Assembly: GCA_026120185.1 (NCBI GenBank) | Contig: JANUWF010001783.1 | Location: forward strand, 837,001 to 901,000 | Length of the DNA: 64,000 bases | Reading direction: 5' to 3' | Origin: Voacanga thouarsii | Taxonomy: Eukaryota; Streptophyta; Magnoliopsida; Gentianales; Apocynaceae | Shown: positions 1 through 11,502 of the stretch, one piece after another | How positions within the stretch are numbered: position 1 is the first letter of the stretch | Layout: every line of letters begins with the position of its first letter | Notes under the pieces: generated by a model | What the model was told of the DNA's origin: nothing | Databases searched by the model: none | Seen by the model: only the letters and a program-made list of their open reading frames with translations | Translations under genes and position numbers: made by a program

Positions 1-1300
1 GAAAATCCCTCAATAAACCTTTGATAATATCCTGCTAATTCCAGAAAACTTCGTATTTCAGTTGGAGTCTTGGTCCGTTTCTAATTTGTCATCGCTTCGA
101 ATTTCGCAGGGTCTATTGTAATCCCGTCTTTGGATATTACATGTCCCAAGAATACTACTTCTTGTAGCCAAAACTTACACTTACTGAATTTTACATTTAA
201 TTTGGCCTTTCTTAACTTCCCTATGACTTTCTGAAGGTGTTGTTCAGGTTCTTAGGGATCTTTGGAGTTTACCAAAATGTCATCTATAAATATAACCACA
301 AAATTATCTAAGTATGGCCAAAATGTCCAGTGCATTAAGTCCATAAAACAGTAGGGGCATTTGTAACACCAAAGGGTATCACCACAAACTCAAAATGCCC
401 ATATCAAGTTTTAAGTGCAGTTTTCAGTATATTCTCTTTTTGAATCCAAACTTGGTAACATCCTTGCTTCAAGTCTAACTTTGAGAATCATCTTACTCTT
501 TGTATCTGATCAAACAATTCATCAATCATGGGCAATGAATATTTATTCTTTACCGTTACTGCATATAACCCTCACAATTCTATATACATTCGTAATGACC
601 CATCTTTTTTTCTTAACAAACAGTATAGGTGCTTCCCAAGTTGAAGTACTTGGCCGAATGAACCCTTGCTCCATATTTCCTGTACTTGTTTCTTAAGCTC
701 CTGTAATTCTGTGGGTGCCATTCTATAAGGAGTCATTGAAATTGATTTTGCCGATGGCACTAGATCATTGGAAAACTCTACTTCTTTCTTCGGCGGTAAC
801 TCCTTCAATTCTGTTAAAAAAACACCTAAATGCTTATTCACAATAGGGACATCTTCGAGTTCCTTAATCTCTTCTGGCTTATTAATTACATAGGCAAAGT
901 ATTTAGTACCCCATTTTCTAATCATTTTTCGAGCCTTGAGTCTTGATATAAAAGCATTACTTTTCCTTTTAACCTCACCTACAAATTCCAATGTAGGTCT
1001 CCCAGGCCGACGAAAATGTACTACCTTATGTCTACAATTAACTTGAGCATGATGCTGAGATAACCAATCCATATCTAAGATAGCATCATAATCCCTTATG
1101 GGCAAACATACCAAATCTTCTCACAATATTTCATCTCCTACTAAGATCTTACAATTCCTATGTATTTTCTCACTATTTATTTGCTTTCCCAATGGGGTAC
1201 TGATAATTATTTCAGATGAAGTTTTTTCCCTTTTTATTCCCATAGAATTAAGAATGAATTGGCAACAAAAGAATGCGTAGATCTGATATCTACCAATACT
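1..1300 (-). pseudogene. Protease and reverse transcriptase remnant of element I
   Basis: The longest open stretch is 572-1114 (180 residues). It begins in the C-terminal half of a retropepsin (DYDAILDMDWLSQHHAQVNC) and runs into the RT entry region (VEFSNDLVP, PYRMAPTEL, KKDGSLRMYIEL). Below 572 the RT continues through frameshifts and stops, including the palm motif FIDDIL at about 273-290 and the following LGHVIS segment near 130. Upstream at 1279-1290 the position of the protease active site DTGA or DSGA reads DIRS, so the catalytic glycine is lost. In the family this protein matures the polyprotein and copies the RNA. The piece is clearly Ty3/gypsy and non-functional. Confidence 0.85.
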
Positions 1301-1463
1301 TGAGCATTATGATCAAAATAAGGAGCGTACCTTCCACTACTATAGCATGGTTGTCCATCTTCTCTAATGTCACTACTCGAGCCTTCATTTGGGGTTTGAT
1401 GCATCCAGCTCTAGAAGTAGAAGCTTGTCTTAAGTTCCCTTCTCCTAGTTCTGACTTCTGTCC

Positions 1464-1850
1464 TTGATTGTTTCTTCCAAGCTAACTCCATACTCCTGTC
1501 CTTTGAGGGTGAGGGCAACTGAAACTCTTATGTCCTACTTTTCCATTGTTAAAGCATCTAAAAGTGGGTTGTCCTCTAGTTGGGCCTCCCCTCATCTGCA
1601 TCTTCCTTTTCTTTTGCCATTGGTTCCCTCCAAATCTTTTCTGACTCATACCCCAAAATCCACTTCGATCTCTACTGCTTATATTCTCATTAACTCCAGT
1701 AATAGTCTTAAATAACTATTGGATAGTATCAGCCATCTTCTGGAAGGTCTGGTACATAGGGTGGTCTAAAGTTGTAAGGTGGGGACCTTCCACCTATGAC
1801 ACCTCCACTATCAGCTCAGAGTTATTTCGAGTAGTTCACTTAGGAGGCAT
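1464..1850 (-). pseudogene. gag remnant of element I (start and zinc-knuckle region)
   Basis: The likely gag start is the ATG at 1850-1848, reading MPPK and then a stop. MPP followed by basic residues is the usual Tekay/Del gag start. After about 100 codons of low similarity and frame breaks, the sequence reads into a basic region (RFGGNQWQKKRKMQMRGG) and a degenerate nucleic-acid-binding knuckle, CFNNGKVGHKSFSC, at about 1525-1565. There the second cysteine of CX2CX4HX4C is replaced by asparagine. The distance from start to knuckle is far shorter than in an intact gag of this family, so most of the retrotransposon gag domain has been deleted. The product would have formed the RNA-packaging particle. 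Confidence 0.6.
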
Positions 1851-2058
1851 ATGTACAGTTCATAAGATTTTACTGATATAACAATGCAACACAGCTGAAA
1901 AGTAATCATAAAAATGGGCATAATGTATATGGCATAACATAACATATATCCATTCTTATTTATCACAAAGTCAGTACAAAATTTATGTGCCAAGCACACA
2001 GTCGTATACACTGGTTGAATTGTATATTCCCGACTACATATATCTATATCTCACCCTT

Positions 2059-2510
2059 CTACTCATCATCATTGCTGTTTGAGACGGGAGGTCCTGAATC
2101 AGTAGAAATTGTATAGGACTCAGCTGCATCGAATCCCTCATATTCATCTGCATCAGAATGCAACTAAGCCAGTATGTCTGAGTTTATCTTCCAATTCTTC
2201 CTCGAACTCCTCGACCATAGGTACCTCCTAATCCCTTCCTACCTCAATATCTTTCAAACATATCATCTCATCTTCTAATACTCCCGGAATATCCCTGCCA
2301 AATACCACCTCATCATTCTTAGACAACACTGCTCTGTCGGGGATACTATCCTCCTTATCATCATCCTGATAGCGTGGTTCAATATCGCCATCAACTTTAT
2401 CAGAATCTCCACCTATCCTCTCTATTTGACTATATGGCGACGATATTCTCTCGGAAGTAAGTGCCTTTTCCAGTCTGAGATGTCACACAAATGGAGTAAT
2501 AATGGGCACT
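2059..2510 (-). pseudogene. Acidic leader ORF remnant upstream of gag in element I
   Basis: Between the primer site and gag, the minus strand reads as a strongly acidic coding-like stretch: SDKVDGDIEPRYQDDDKED near 2380, EEFEEELEDKL near 2210, and an end at SNSNDDE followed by a stop at 2061-2059. One in-frame stop and one frameshift interrupt it. I do not recognise the protein. It could be an N-terminal extension of gag, a separate leader ORF, or a chance reading of purine-rich DNA. Consistent Asp/Glu use over about 140 codons argues mildly for real coding descent. Confidence 0.35.
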
Positions 2511-2774
2511 GACAGGTCAAATACGTTCTCAGTAGGACGGGGTGTATGACAGCAGCTAGGGTCGGGTCTTGTCAAAAGAAAACATCCTGGCACACAGGCT
2601 CGGAAAATAGTCCTAATCTCCATAAATCTTTTACACCCGAATTCTCACTTATCTCTTTTTTTCTATTATCGCTACACTCATCCATTGGGTGTTGCCCTTA
2701 TTACTCCTATCTGTCATACCTCTATAATAAAGAAGGTCTATCAATCCCTATGACGATACCATAGTTCTACAAAA

Positions 2775-2790
2775 CTATACTCTGCTACTA
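2775..2790 (-). other. Primer binding site of element I (tRNA-iMet type, degenerate)
   Basis: On the minus strand, two bases after the LTR end (GGGGTGTTACA), the sequence reads TAGTAGCAGAGTATAG. The expected plant initiator-methionine primer site is TGGTATCAGAGCATAG, so it matches at 13 of 16 positions. This site shows that the LTR at 2793-11031 is the 5' LTR of the minus-strand body. Confidence 0.7.
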
Positions 2791-4857
2791 ATTGTAACAC
2801 CCCTACTAAAGACAATAGCGGAAGCATACCAACACCGGGTGTTGCCCCATCTAATTTCTGGGATCAGGAGTCTTTATAATGAAAATAGCAGAGTATATAT
2901 GTGTGTATATATATATAAGGTCCAAACTCATTAATATCCCATACTGATGGCCACACATATACATATATCAGAAAATCTCATACATACCACCTCTATATAC
3001 AAAATAAAGTACATGATCAAAAGGAAAGCCGTCCAAACCTATACTGTTGACTCTGTGGTATCATCCTTCTAAACGTAGGTTCGCTCAACTCTAGATCCTA
3101 TAAAAAGGTAAGATAAAAGACACGTGTGAGTGACGAATTACTCAGTAAGTCCCGTGTGTGCTAGTACTTTACAAAAGAACAGAGAACACAAAAGTTTTGT
3201 GAAATAGCATATCATTCTCTTCCTACTAGAAACAGTTTTCAAAATACTCTAAGGAGAAGAGTTTATTTAGAATTCAATCATTTTTTGGAAAATAGCATTT
3301 CAGATTTCAAATCGTTGCCCCATTTTCCAAAACACAGACACTTCTCCTATAGAAGGTCGGCCTGTATGTAAGTCCCATAGTCCTTGCCTTCGGTGCCACG
3401 TATTATTGTATTGAGACCACTGCCCCAGAAGTCAATCCGTTCCTCGTTAGAATAAGTACATAGTAGCGTACTATAATTAACAGTGCATGCGACACACAAT
3501 CTTTTACTTGATACCGTAAGCCAGGGTCCCAATCCTGACGTCAATCACCATCGAGGCAACAAGGGGTTCGAACAACGCTAGGTGTCTAGCCCAACCCGTG
3601 AACAACCCAATTTACAAAGTGCACATAAGGCAAGACAATTGCCAGGCTCTAGACGGCTAGCCAGGATGAATTATCCAAATGTTCTATCACCTCGTTCGGA
3701 GTAAGACAATCCCTAAAACTAGGCCAGGTTACTAGGGTCGTTGAACTTTAATGTAGGCTAGTACAAAGATTAAAGTCCTCACTGAGTACTTAACGTTACT
3801 ACTATTGACCCCTTCTGACTGATCAAGCCAGAGAGTTATCTGATCTCGTAAGATTTTCAATCAAAACATTTTGGGACAAATAACACTTTCCAGAATTTGA
3901 TCCCACTGACTTACAAATCAGATCATCATTCACATAGACTCCAGAGGGACAATCAATTCATTCTATAGGCATATTAGGCCAATAAAATAATTTCAGGGAT
4001 CAAAAGTTATTTTTCAAAAGTTAATCTCATCAAGAGAGATCATTTTTCAAAACCATGTCAAAACAGGTGAAAGAGTTCTTTCTCACATTAAAACAAGTTT
4101 CCAGAAGTATTCAGTTCATTTCTCCCCGTATTTGACCACAAAAGTTATTTTCAAGGGCATTCGGGTCATTTTACCCATACCTATTTTCAAAAGACTTTCT
4201 GAGGGTATTTGGGTCATTTTATCCTTACTCGATTTGAAAAGTGTTCATAAGAGTTCCAATAAGGATATTTCGGTCATTTACCGAATACCCGATTCCAAGG
4301 TTTCCATAAACATTCCAATAAAGATATTTGAATTATTTTTCAAATGCCCGATTCAAAAAAGAATTCATTTTAAGAAATCCAGAATTCTAATCCCAAAAGA
4401 TGATTAAATTCAAAGTTTCCAAACACATTTTCATAAATTGTTCCAATAAGGGCATTCCAGTCAATTTATGAATATTCGATTCCAAAAATCACCATTTTCT
4501 AAAAATTCCAAGTATTTAATCCAAAAGGACTAAATTCACAAAATTCATGCATTAATCATCTATTAAAGTTTCCAAGCTTATTATGAAGTTTATTCAAGTC
4601 CAACATGGCATAAAACAACTATTGCTTAGATAAACCTTAAACATATTCAGGGATTTCCAAAATAGTATAAAACATACGATTTCATGGAAAAGTGAAGCAC
4701 ACCAACTTTCAAAAGGTTTTAGAAATTAAAAGGGACTCACATCGTGTCCTAACTAGACTCTTCCGTTTACGGCTGTTCAACCACCATTTTCAACGTTCCG
4801 CTTGCCATTTATTGATAAACCCACACCAAACATTATTTTTGGGTCAAATTGTGTTCG

Positions 4858-4972
4858 GCCAAAAAATAGCCGATAGTTAGCCGACGTCCAATCGACGAGC
4901 CCGACGGGTAGTCGACGTTTAGCCGATGTGCCCGACGGTTAGCCAACGTCCAACCGATGCTTAGGCGATGGT
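4858..4972. repeat. GC-rich degenerate minisatellite in LTR of element I
   Basis: About 115 bases of short degenerate repeats built on GCCGACGT, CCGACGGTTAGCC and CCAACCGATG units. It is much richer in CG than the surrounding AT-rich LTR. The position, in the upstream part of a long LTR, suits an enhancer-like array, but this is inference. Confidence 0.6.
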
Positions 4973-7900
4973 TAAGGAAAACGTTCAACTTTCGTTCTCA
5001 TCATTTTTTAGTTATTTGATCAATTATTTTGTTTTCCTTTTTCCATATCCTTTCTCCCATCATGTACAAGGGATTCACTTCATATTTTCCCTTTATTTTT
5101 TCCAAAATCACACAATTAATCATCCCTAAGTTCATCCATTTTCGGACTCATTTTTCTGGAATTTCATTGCTTGACACATGATTTTGTTTTGGACATAACT
5201 TTCAATCTATAACTCCGATTTGTCTCTATGATATACCAAAATGACCGTAAGATTCTTAAATTTAATTTCGTGTAGGCATTTTTCAGTTTCTAGTACTGGG
5301 TAAAAATAGCCCTAGTAGTTTTGCTTCAATTCTACTATTCATGCTTCCATTCGTTTTCCTCTAGCCTTTAACACATTGGAACCATTCATTCAATCAATTT
5401 TCCTTCAAATCATCTTTAATTTTGTGATTTTCAGATTCTAATAGCTCACAATAGTCATGCTTATTCAACACAAATTCACTTCTTCTAAGTATAATTTATT
5501 TTTCCAACTAAGTAACTTCCATTTTTATTCTACTTTGGTCATCTTCTCATCAACCAAAAGCAATCCTTCAAACTACCATGCATATTTAGTTCTCCCTTAC
5601 ACAAAACATTTTCCATAAACCTCCTTGGCAACCGGCACACATAAGCATACAAAAGGTTTGTAACACCTCCCTACCTAGGCCTAACAGGGCCGGGGATGTC
5701 GCCCTATCCATAGGACAAGGGGTCTTTATAATTAGGTCACATAAAATAAAATAAAATAAATACTTTAAAATTAATCTTATTTCAACCTAAAAATACATGA
5801 ACAAATCCAAAATAAATCGCTTGCTACCATCTCTCAAAACATCACATAAGAAAAATAACATAAAGTCTTCAAAGCATAGGTAACAAATTTAGCTATTAAC
5901 TTCCACAGCAGGATCGACCTAAAAATATGGCATAAAAGGTGATGAGATAAAAATCTCAGTAAGCCCGTGTGTGATTCGAGTGTTTCAAGTAAAACACATG
6001 TATGCAAGTTGTAAAAGTCTCATAAGAGAAAGTGTTGGCAAGTATTAAATAAATGTTGAAAATAAAGAGTGGTGTTTTGCTTTTCAAACCATACACGTGC
6101 ACAATAAATACAACCACTCAAAGGGGTAGCCATGAGTTAGCACACGTTGGGCCTTATGACCACATGGTCAGCATGCCACACATTGAGCATACTGCCGGTT
6201 AGACTGCCACACATTGAGCATGATGACAAAAGGTAAGTGTATGGCCTATCGGGTGAGATACTCCTCTATCTCTACACCCAAACTCACCGGTTGTCCACTT
6301 CAGAAACACACAGTCCACATGACTGAAATTTACTAGCTCGGACCGGCATGACTAAGTAGTACTGTCGCTTCTTCAAGTTGAGTTCATCTTCTGGAGATGG
6401 CCTCCTACCAGAAGACTCACTCTTACTTTTCAAAATTAGTACTACTAGCCTACCCTTATTGAGTACTCAACGTTGATTGTTCCACTTGGGAGAAAATTGA
6501 TCATGCATTGATTTACTTGGAAATAGCAATTAAGGGTTTCTAAAATTTTTGTCAAAGTTGGGTTTTAGAAAGAGTTTAGTATTTTGTGTAAAACTGCTTG
6601 TTTAATTTTCAAATGATTTGCTTGATTGAAATAAAAAGGAAGAACAGTCCTTAATTGCCTTTACAAAATAAATGTCCATACACATTGTATTTGGCTTGCC
6701 ATAGTAATTTTTAGTCTCCAAATAATTCCATGCAAGAGCTTACCTGATCCCTTGCTTGCTCGAACTCAACAAAAAATCCTCCAAGGCTGACCTAATCCCG
6801 CCTGGGATAAACACAAGGCATAAGGTTATACTCGAGTTATACTTGTCTTACACAAATAATTCCTAATTCAACTAATTACAATCATTACCTTAATGTCCTA
6901 AGCTTTAAGGTTAGATGATAAAGAATTTTATAAAATAAGTCTAGCTTGATAAGTTAAAATAACTAGGGATTCTAAAATAATTATTAATAAGTTATAGGTT
7001 CAAATAATAAATCTTGAGTACTATTGTTAATAAATAAACTAGGGTTTAAATGTTGAATAATCCTAATTAATATTAGTAAATGGTAATTTAAAAATAGTTT
7101 TATTATAAATAAATAATAAATTACAATTAATTTTTAATTAATTTTTAACAGATAATAAATAATTAGTAATAAATAAAATTAATAATAAATGAATTATATT
7201 AATTTTTTTAATAAATAACAAACAAATTTTAATATAAATAATATTTATGAATATAAGTAAAAGTTTGAACTATGGTCTACAAAGTCATTAATATTTTACT
7301 TATTATTATTTATATAAAAGATCTTATTTACTATTATACATACATATATATTATTTTAATAAAAGATATTATTTATTTGACTAGTAAAATATCAATATTT
7401 CATTTAATATTCTATTTCCAAAACTTCCTAGGAATTTCGAAATCTTTAGAGAAAAATATAGTAATAATTTTAATTAAGGTAATAAAATTTGCTAATTAAA
7501 TAACCTAGGATCAACAAGAACATAATCATGGTTCCTATTGCTAAACAAGATCAGGAACACATTCTCTAATATCAAACATTAAACTAATTCATTCATGAGC
7601 ATAAGCTTAAATCAACATATGCTATCACATGGCCAAATCCCTACTAGGCATAATCATAATCATGGCTTCAAAGAAGATAAGAACATAAAAATCCTATTCA
7701 CTAAAGGTGTCATAATATCTAATATGCTTTAAACACCCATAATTTCCTTAAGACATGACGAACATACATTGATTCTCAAGAAAATTCATATAGCTTAAAC
7801 ATGAGCAATTATTCTCATGCCCTAATCTCAACCCCTTCATTCATATGCATATACCCAATCCCCCATTCATATTTTATTCTCCCTATCAACATCTAAGAGA

Positions 7901-8046
7901 CATGAATTTAGAATTAAAAAGAAGAATTGAGGAGAAATACTTGATTGATGTGTATTTCGATGAAGATTTAAGAAGGTCCACGCGATTGAGAGTCTTGAAT
8001 TGTCCATGAGTGGAGAAAAACAACCATGGTTGTAATCCACCATTTC

Positions 8047-8050
<4 letters not shown>

Positions 8051-8140
<90 letters not shown>
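8051..8140. repeat. (GA)45 microsatellite in solo LTR A1
   Basis: Ninety bases of uninterrupted GA. The other family A copies have shorter GA/CT tracts at the matching place (about 19903-19949 and 46208-46231), each next to a CGGCC or GCCGAA motif. On the LTR sense strand it reads CT. Confidence 0.95.
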
Positions 8141-8142
<2 letters not shown>

Positions 8143-9720
8143 ACTAGCATGATATGTTGTAGGTTGAATGGAAGAAGATGAATAAAGGAATTGTTCTTGG
8201 TTACCTTGATGATGTTCTTGAGACTTCAATAAAAAAAAAAAAACTGGTTTTGATCCCAATGCCAATTCTTGTTTTTGAGATTTGGTGTTATAAATTCCAG
8301 AAATGAACTCTATAGAGTATGTAGGAGTAATCTAGAGTTTTTGAGAGGGATTGGAGGTGTTTAGAGTGGGTTTTGGCTTGAAGAAAAGTAGTGTGTGTTC
8401 TTGGTGAAAATTGAGAGAGTTTGAGGGAAATACGCTGCATGAAATCTGGGAATGCTGGCCGAATGATTTAGGGAGTTTAGGAGTTTTAGTTTTCAGCTTA
8501 GAGAGGAGAAATCTAATTCTTTGAAATTCAAATGGAGAGATTTGAAGAGTGGTTTGAGGTATAGGATATGTTAATGGTGTTTGATTGATGGAGGTTTCTT
8601 GGAGCTGCAATGGAGCCGATTGAACTAGTTTGCTTTGCTGAAATGAATGGAGATTGATGGAGCTTTAAGGCTGGCTGAAATTCAGAGCTCAATGGCAGAG
8701 GAATTTCTGGTTATGAAGCCTAGTACAAGGGTGTTTTCATGGAGCAAATGCTGAAAATTTTTGAAGTTCAAATTGTAGTTTGAATGGAATGATCTTAGGA
8801 GATATTTGAGGTGTAGTTATGGAGTCCAAGTGTGCAAGGTAAGTGGAGAGGTTGATGGTGTTCAATTCATGGCTAAACAAGGGTCATTTTACAGAGGTTT
8901 GAGGGTGGTTTTTTTGGTTTAGGCCTAAGGGAACAAAGCTGGAAATTTCTGGTTTCATGGTGTCCTAAGGTTCGAATGTTCGCTGCAATTTTCTGTGTAG
9001 TTTTTTACAATATTCCAGCCTAATTTGTAGAGGTTATTGAGAGGTGTTTAAGGGAACTTTAAGGCTAGTTCTGAGCCTTCTTTATGGAGGAAAAGCAGAG
9101 GAGTTCTGCTGGATAGAAGGTAGAAGAAAATAGCTTCATTTTCTAGTTGAAGGTAGCAAAACTGCCTAGAATTTTTTTCTGGTTTGTGCAGTCCGAATTG
9201 CACAAAATTTTCAATCTTCAAGCTGAATAAATTGGTCATATTTCTGGCAGTAAATGAGTAAGAAAGCTGGCTGTGTTTTTTGAAGGTTAGGTTGCTCAAG
9301 AATCTGGAAAATTTTCAAGTTTCTTCCATGAAGAACATGATCACTATGAAGATGAGTTTGAAGGTTCAACCAGGGCGATTAATTTCCCTTGGGAACCTTT
9401 CCTAACTCCTCTACTATTTTCAGTCAATCCTCCAATTTCCAAGATCCATTTTCAAAATTCAAAGACAAGAGATCCTTGCTAAATTTTCTGGAATTAAAAA
9501 GATGGATTTTGATAAATTTTGAACAAATTTAATTTGTGAAGGTGTTAGGACAAGCTAGAGGTAATAAAAGGACAAGAATTCCTCTAGAATTCTTTTTAGG
9601 ACATGATAATAGAATTAAGACATTCTCTTCATGTCCCCCTAAGACAACAGTCCTATCTTTATGGAATGTAAGAAAACAAAAATTCAAACTTAACTAAGAT
9701 AACCATGATTAAAACTTAAT

Positions 9721-9792
9721 TGATGGGATTTGAACTCATGACCTTAGAGATTAGTTCACAAAGCTCTAACCACTTAATTACACTAATTCTTG
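9721..9792 (-). other. tRNA-like segment in LTR A1
   Basis: On the LTR sense strand, about 240 bases from the LTR start, there is an A-box-like TAATTAAGTGG (9780-9770) and a B-box-like AGTTCAAATCC (9736-9726) at tRNA-like spacing, with GGTTAGAGC between them. The cloverleaf arms pair poorly, so it is not a functional tRNA gene. It matches the segments in A2 and A3. It could be a captured tRNA-derived SINE head. Confidence 0.65.
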
Positions 9793-11031
9793 TTCTTATT
9801 TTCTCATCCAAATATTCTTTTTATTTAATCCACAAGCTATCTTCCAATTTTGACCTCAAGCAAAATTACCATTTTACCCTTCCTACTCAATAAGCATAAC
9901 TAAGCCTTTTAATCCATAAATTATAATTCTAAAGCACATAAAATCACTCAAAAATATATATATTCATGCAAAATGATATGATATACATCCCGACCCCCCT
10001 TACTCTAGGGTTGGCTTTAGGTGGGGTTTCACAAGGTTCATGCACAACGTTTACAAATCATAGCTTTTGATCTAGAATCAAGACATGAAAAATCATATTT
10101 TCATGTTAAAACTCGTACCAAAATAATCACCATAATGAGATCTATGACTTTAATTATTGAAGCATAGACTTTTACCTAATATGCGGGATCTCTTGGCTTG
10201 ATTTTGCTCCAAGAACACACACTTCTTTCTTTCTCTCTCTTTTTTTCTTTTTTCCCCTATTTTTCTCTAGCTTTTTTTTTTCTTTTCGTTCTCTCTTCTT
10301 TCTCTATTCCTTATGCACGAATTTCTTGCTGAAATTCAGCTCCTCAACTGCCATTCTTGGTCCAAATTGGTAACCATTTGGTCACAAATTGTGGGCTATC
10401 TGCCATGTGTCACAATTTTATTTGTCCATCATTTTTTTAATTCATTTTGTAAAAATTATTTGATAAGCTTTATCTTGTATGAAATCTCATACAACCTCTC
10501 ATAGTGTGACACATGTCCCTATCCACCAATCACATAGCACCCCATGTCCAAGTTTTACCCGCATTTCTAATTTTTCTCAGAAATGAGCAAAATCGGGTTA
10601 GAAATGGAAAAATATTTTATTTCACCATTCAACTCTAAAAAGTCCACTGAATCTATTGGTAATACATAAATTCTTTAGTTCCTTCTCTATTTGATCAAAT
10701 TTGCTGTCAAAGTCACGGGCGTAGTCAAAATGACAAATTCCCTCGGTGACCCGGATAGCATAATTAACACCAAAACGTGCATTTCATTGCATTGATCAAT
10801 TTATCTTCTTAGCGTACCATTAAATTCTTATTTTATTAACAATAGTAGCCTTCCAAAAATTTAGGGTACTGGTAGAACAAATCTAATAATTACATCCAAG
10901 TCCCGACAAAATATTATTATACCAAAATATTCGTCTCATTACATCGATCATCTTTTGTTCTAGCCACTGATACAAATTCTTATCCTATTATAAATAGTAG
11001 CTAATCGAAGATAAAGATGTGGGGTATTACA

Positions 11032-11467
11032 ATATATACTCCCATGGTACAAATACATCGAAAGATTTATTCCGTTTCAAGATTTTCAAAAAACATAGTT
11101 TTCTAATATCATAAATAGCTTTTGTAATAGAAATTAATTAATCATGCTATGACTTTCGCAATCCTTTATATGCATGAGAATTAATCATGAGTATTTTATG
11201 AAATCAATGCATGGTTTTCAATTCAACATGTCATAACTAGAAATTTTATCAAACTAAAGCATGCATATGCAATTCATAATCATATAGGCTTGTAAATACT
11301 TTACAACATTTTATAAAGAGAAATAATCATGCTTTCATAATATAATTTGAACTCACTTTTGTATGAAAGAGTTTACATAAGTATATGGATTTATGAATAA
11401 TAGCTTACATTTAGTTCCTTGATTCAAGACTTTCAACTTTTACCAAATCTAACACATAAACTGTATC

Positions 11468-11502
<35 letters not shown>

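Larger units (their letters stand above)
5659..10033 (-). mobile_element. Solo LTR A1 (4.38 kb, family A)
   Basis: Starts TGTAACACC at 5659 and ends GGGGTTTCACA at 10033 (plus-strand reading). It is flanked by the exact five-base duplication AGGTT at 5654-5658 and 10034-10038. There is no internal primer site, polypurine tract or second copy of either end, so it is a solo LTR formed by recombination between two LTRs. The true orientation is taken as minus, by analogy with the related LTR of element I, so its 5' end is at 10033. It carries a tRNA-like segment at 9721-9792 and a long GA tract at 8051-8140. ORFs read through the GA tract are artefacts. Confidence 0.88.
1..11031 (-). mobile_element. 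Element I: Ty3/gypsy chromovirus (Tekay/Del-like), partial
   Basis: A minus-strand LTR retrotransposon that runs off the left edge. Reading leftwards: 5' LTR (11031 to 2793), a primer binding site (2790-2775), a leader of about 0.9 kb, a gag start (1850), a zinc-knuckle remnant, protease, and reverse transcriptase cut by the window edge. The order gag-protease-RT, the gag start MPPK and the protease motif DYDAILDMDWL fit the Tekay/Del group; a chromodomain, if present, would lie outside the window. All coding parts carry stops or frameshifts, so the copy is dead. Solo LTR A1 lies inside its LTR. The orientation of the LTR is fixed by the primer site next to 2793. No target duplication can be tested because the other end is missing. 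Confidence 0.8.
2793..11031 (-). mobile_element. 5' LTR of element I, split by solo LTR A1
   Basis: The LTR reads TGTAATACCCC at 11031 (minus) and ends GGGGTGTTACA at 2793. Without the nested copy A1 and its duplicated five bases, the LTR is about 3.86 kb. It shares with solo LTR B2 (31918-35917) a block near the 3' end (GTGTGTGCTAG near 3160 on the plus strand) and the GACGTCAA..CACCATCGAGGC region (3537-3556 and 32642-32662). A GC-rich minisatellite sits at 4858-4972. No intact ORF was seen. Confidence 0.75.

Noticed and set aside
7867..8265. ORFs rich in Leu-Ser repeats on the minus strand
   Set aside because: They are translations of the (GA)45 tract in solo LTR A1 and are absent from the other family A copies.
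9721..9792. A functional tRNA gene (also considered at 21598 and 44504)
   Set aside because: A and B boxes are present, but acceptor and T stems pair poorly and the copies sit at fixed places within LTRs, so they are LTR parts, not tRNA genes.
2793..11031. Reading the LTR at 2793 as a plus-strand LTR
   Set aside because: The initiator-methionine primer site adjoining 2793 on the minus strand and the gag-pol order show it is the 5' LTR of a minus-strand element.
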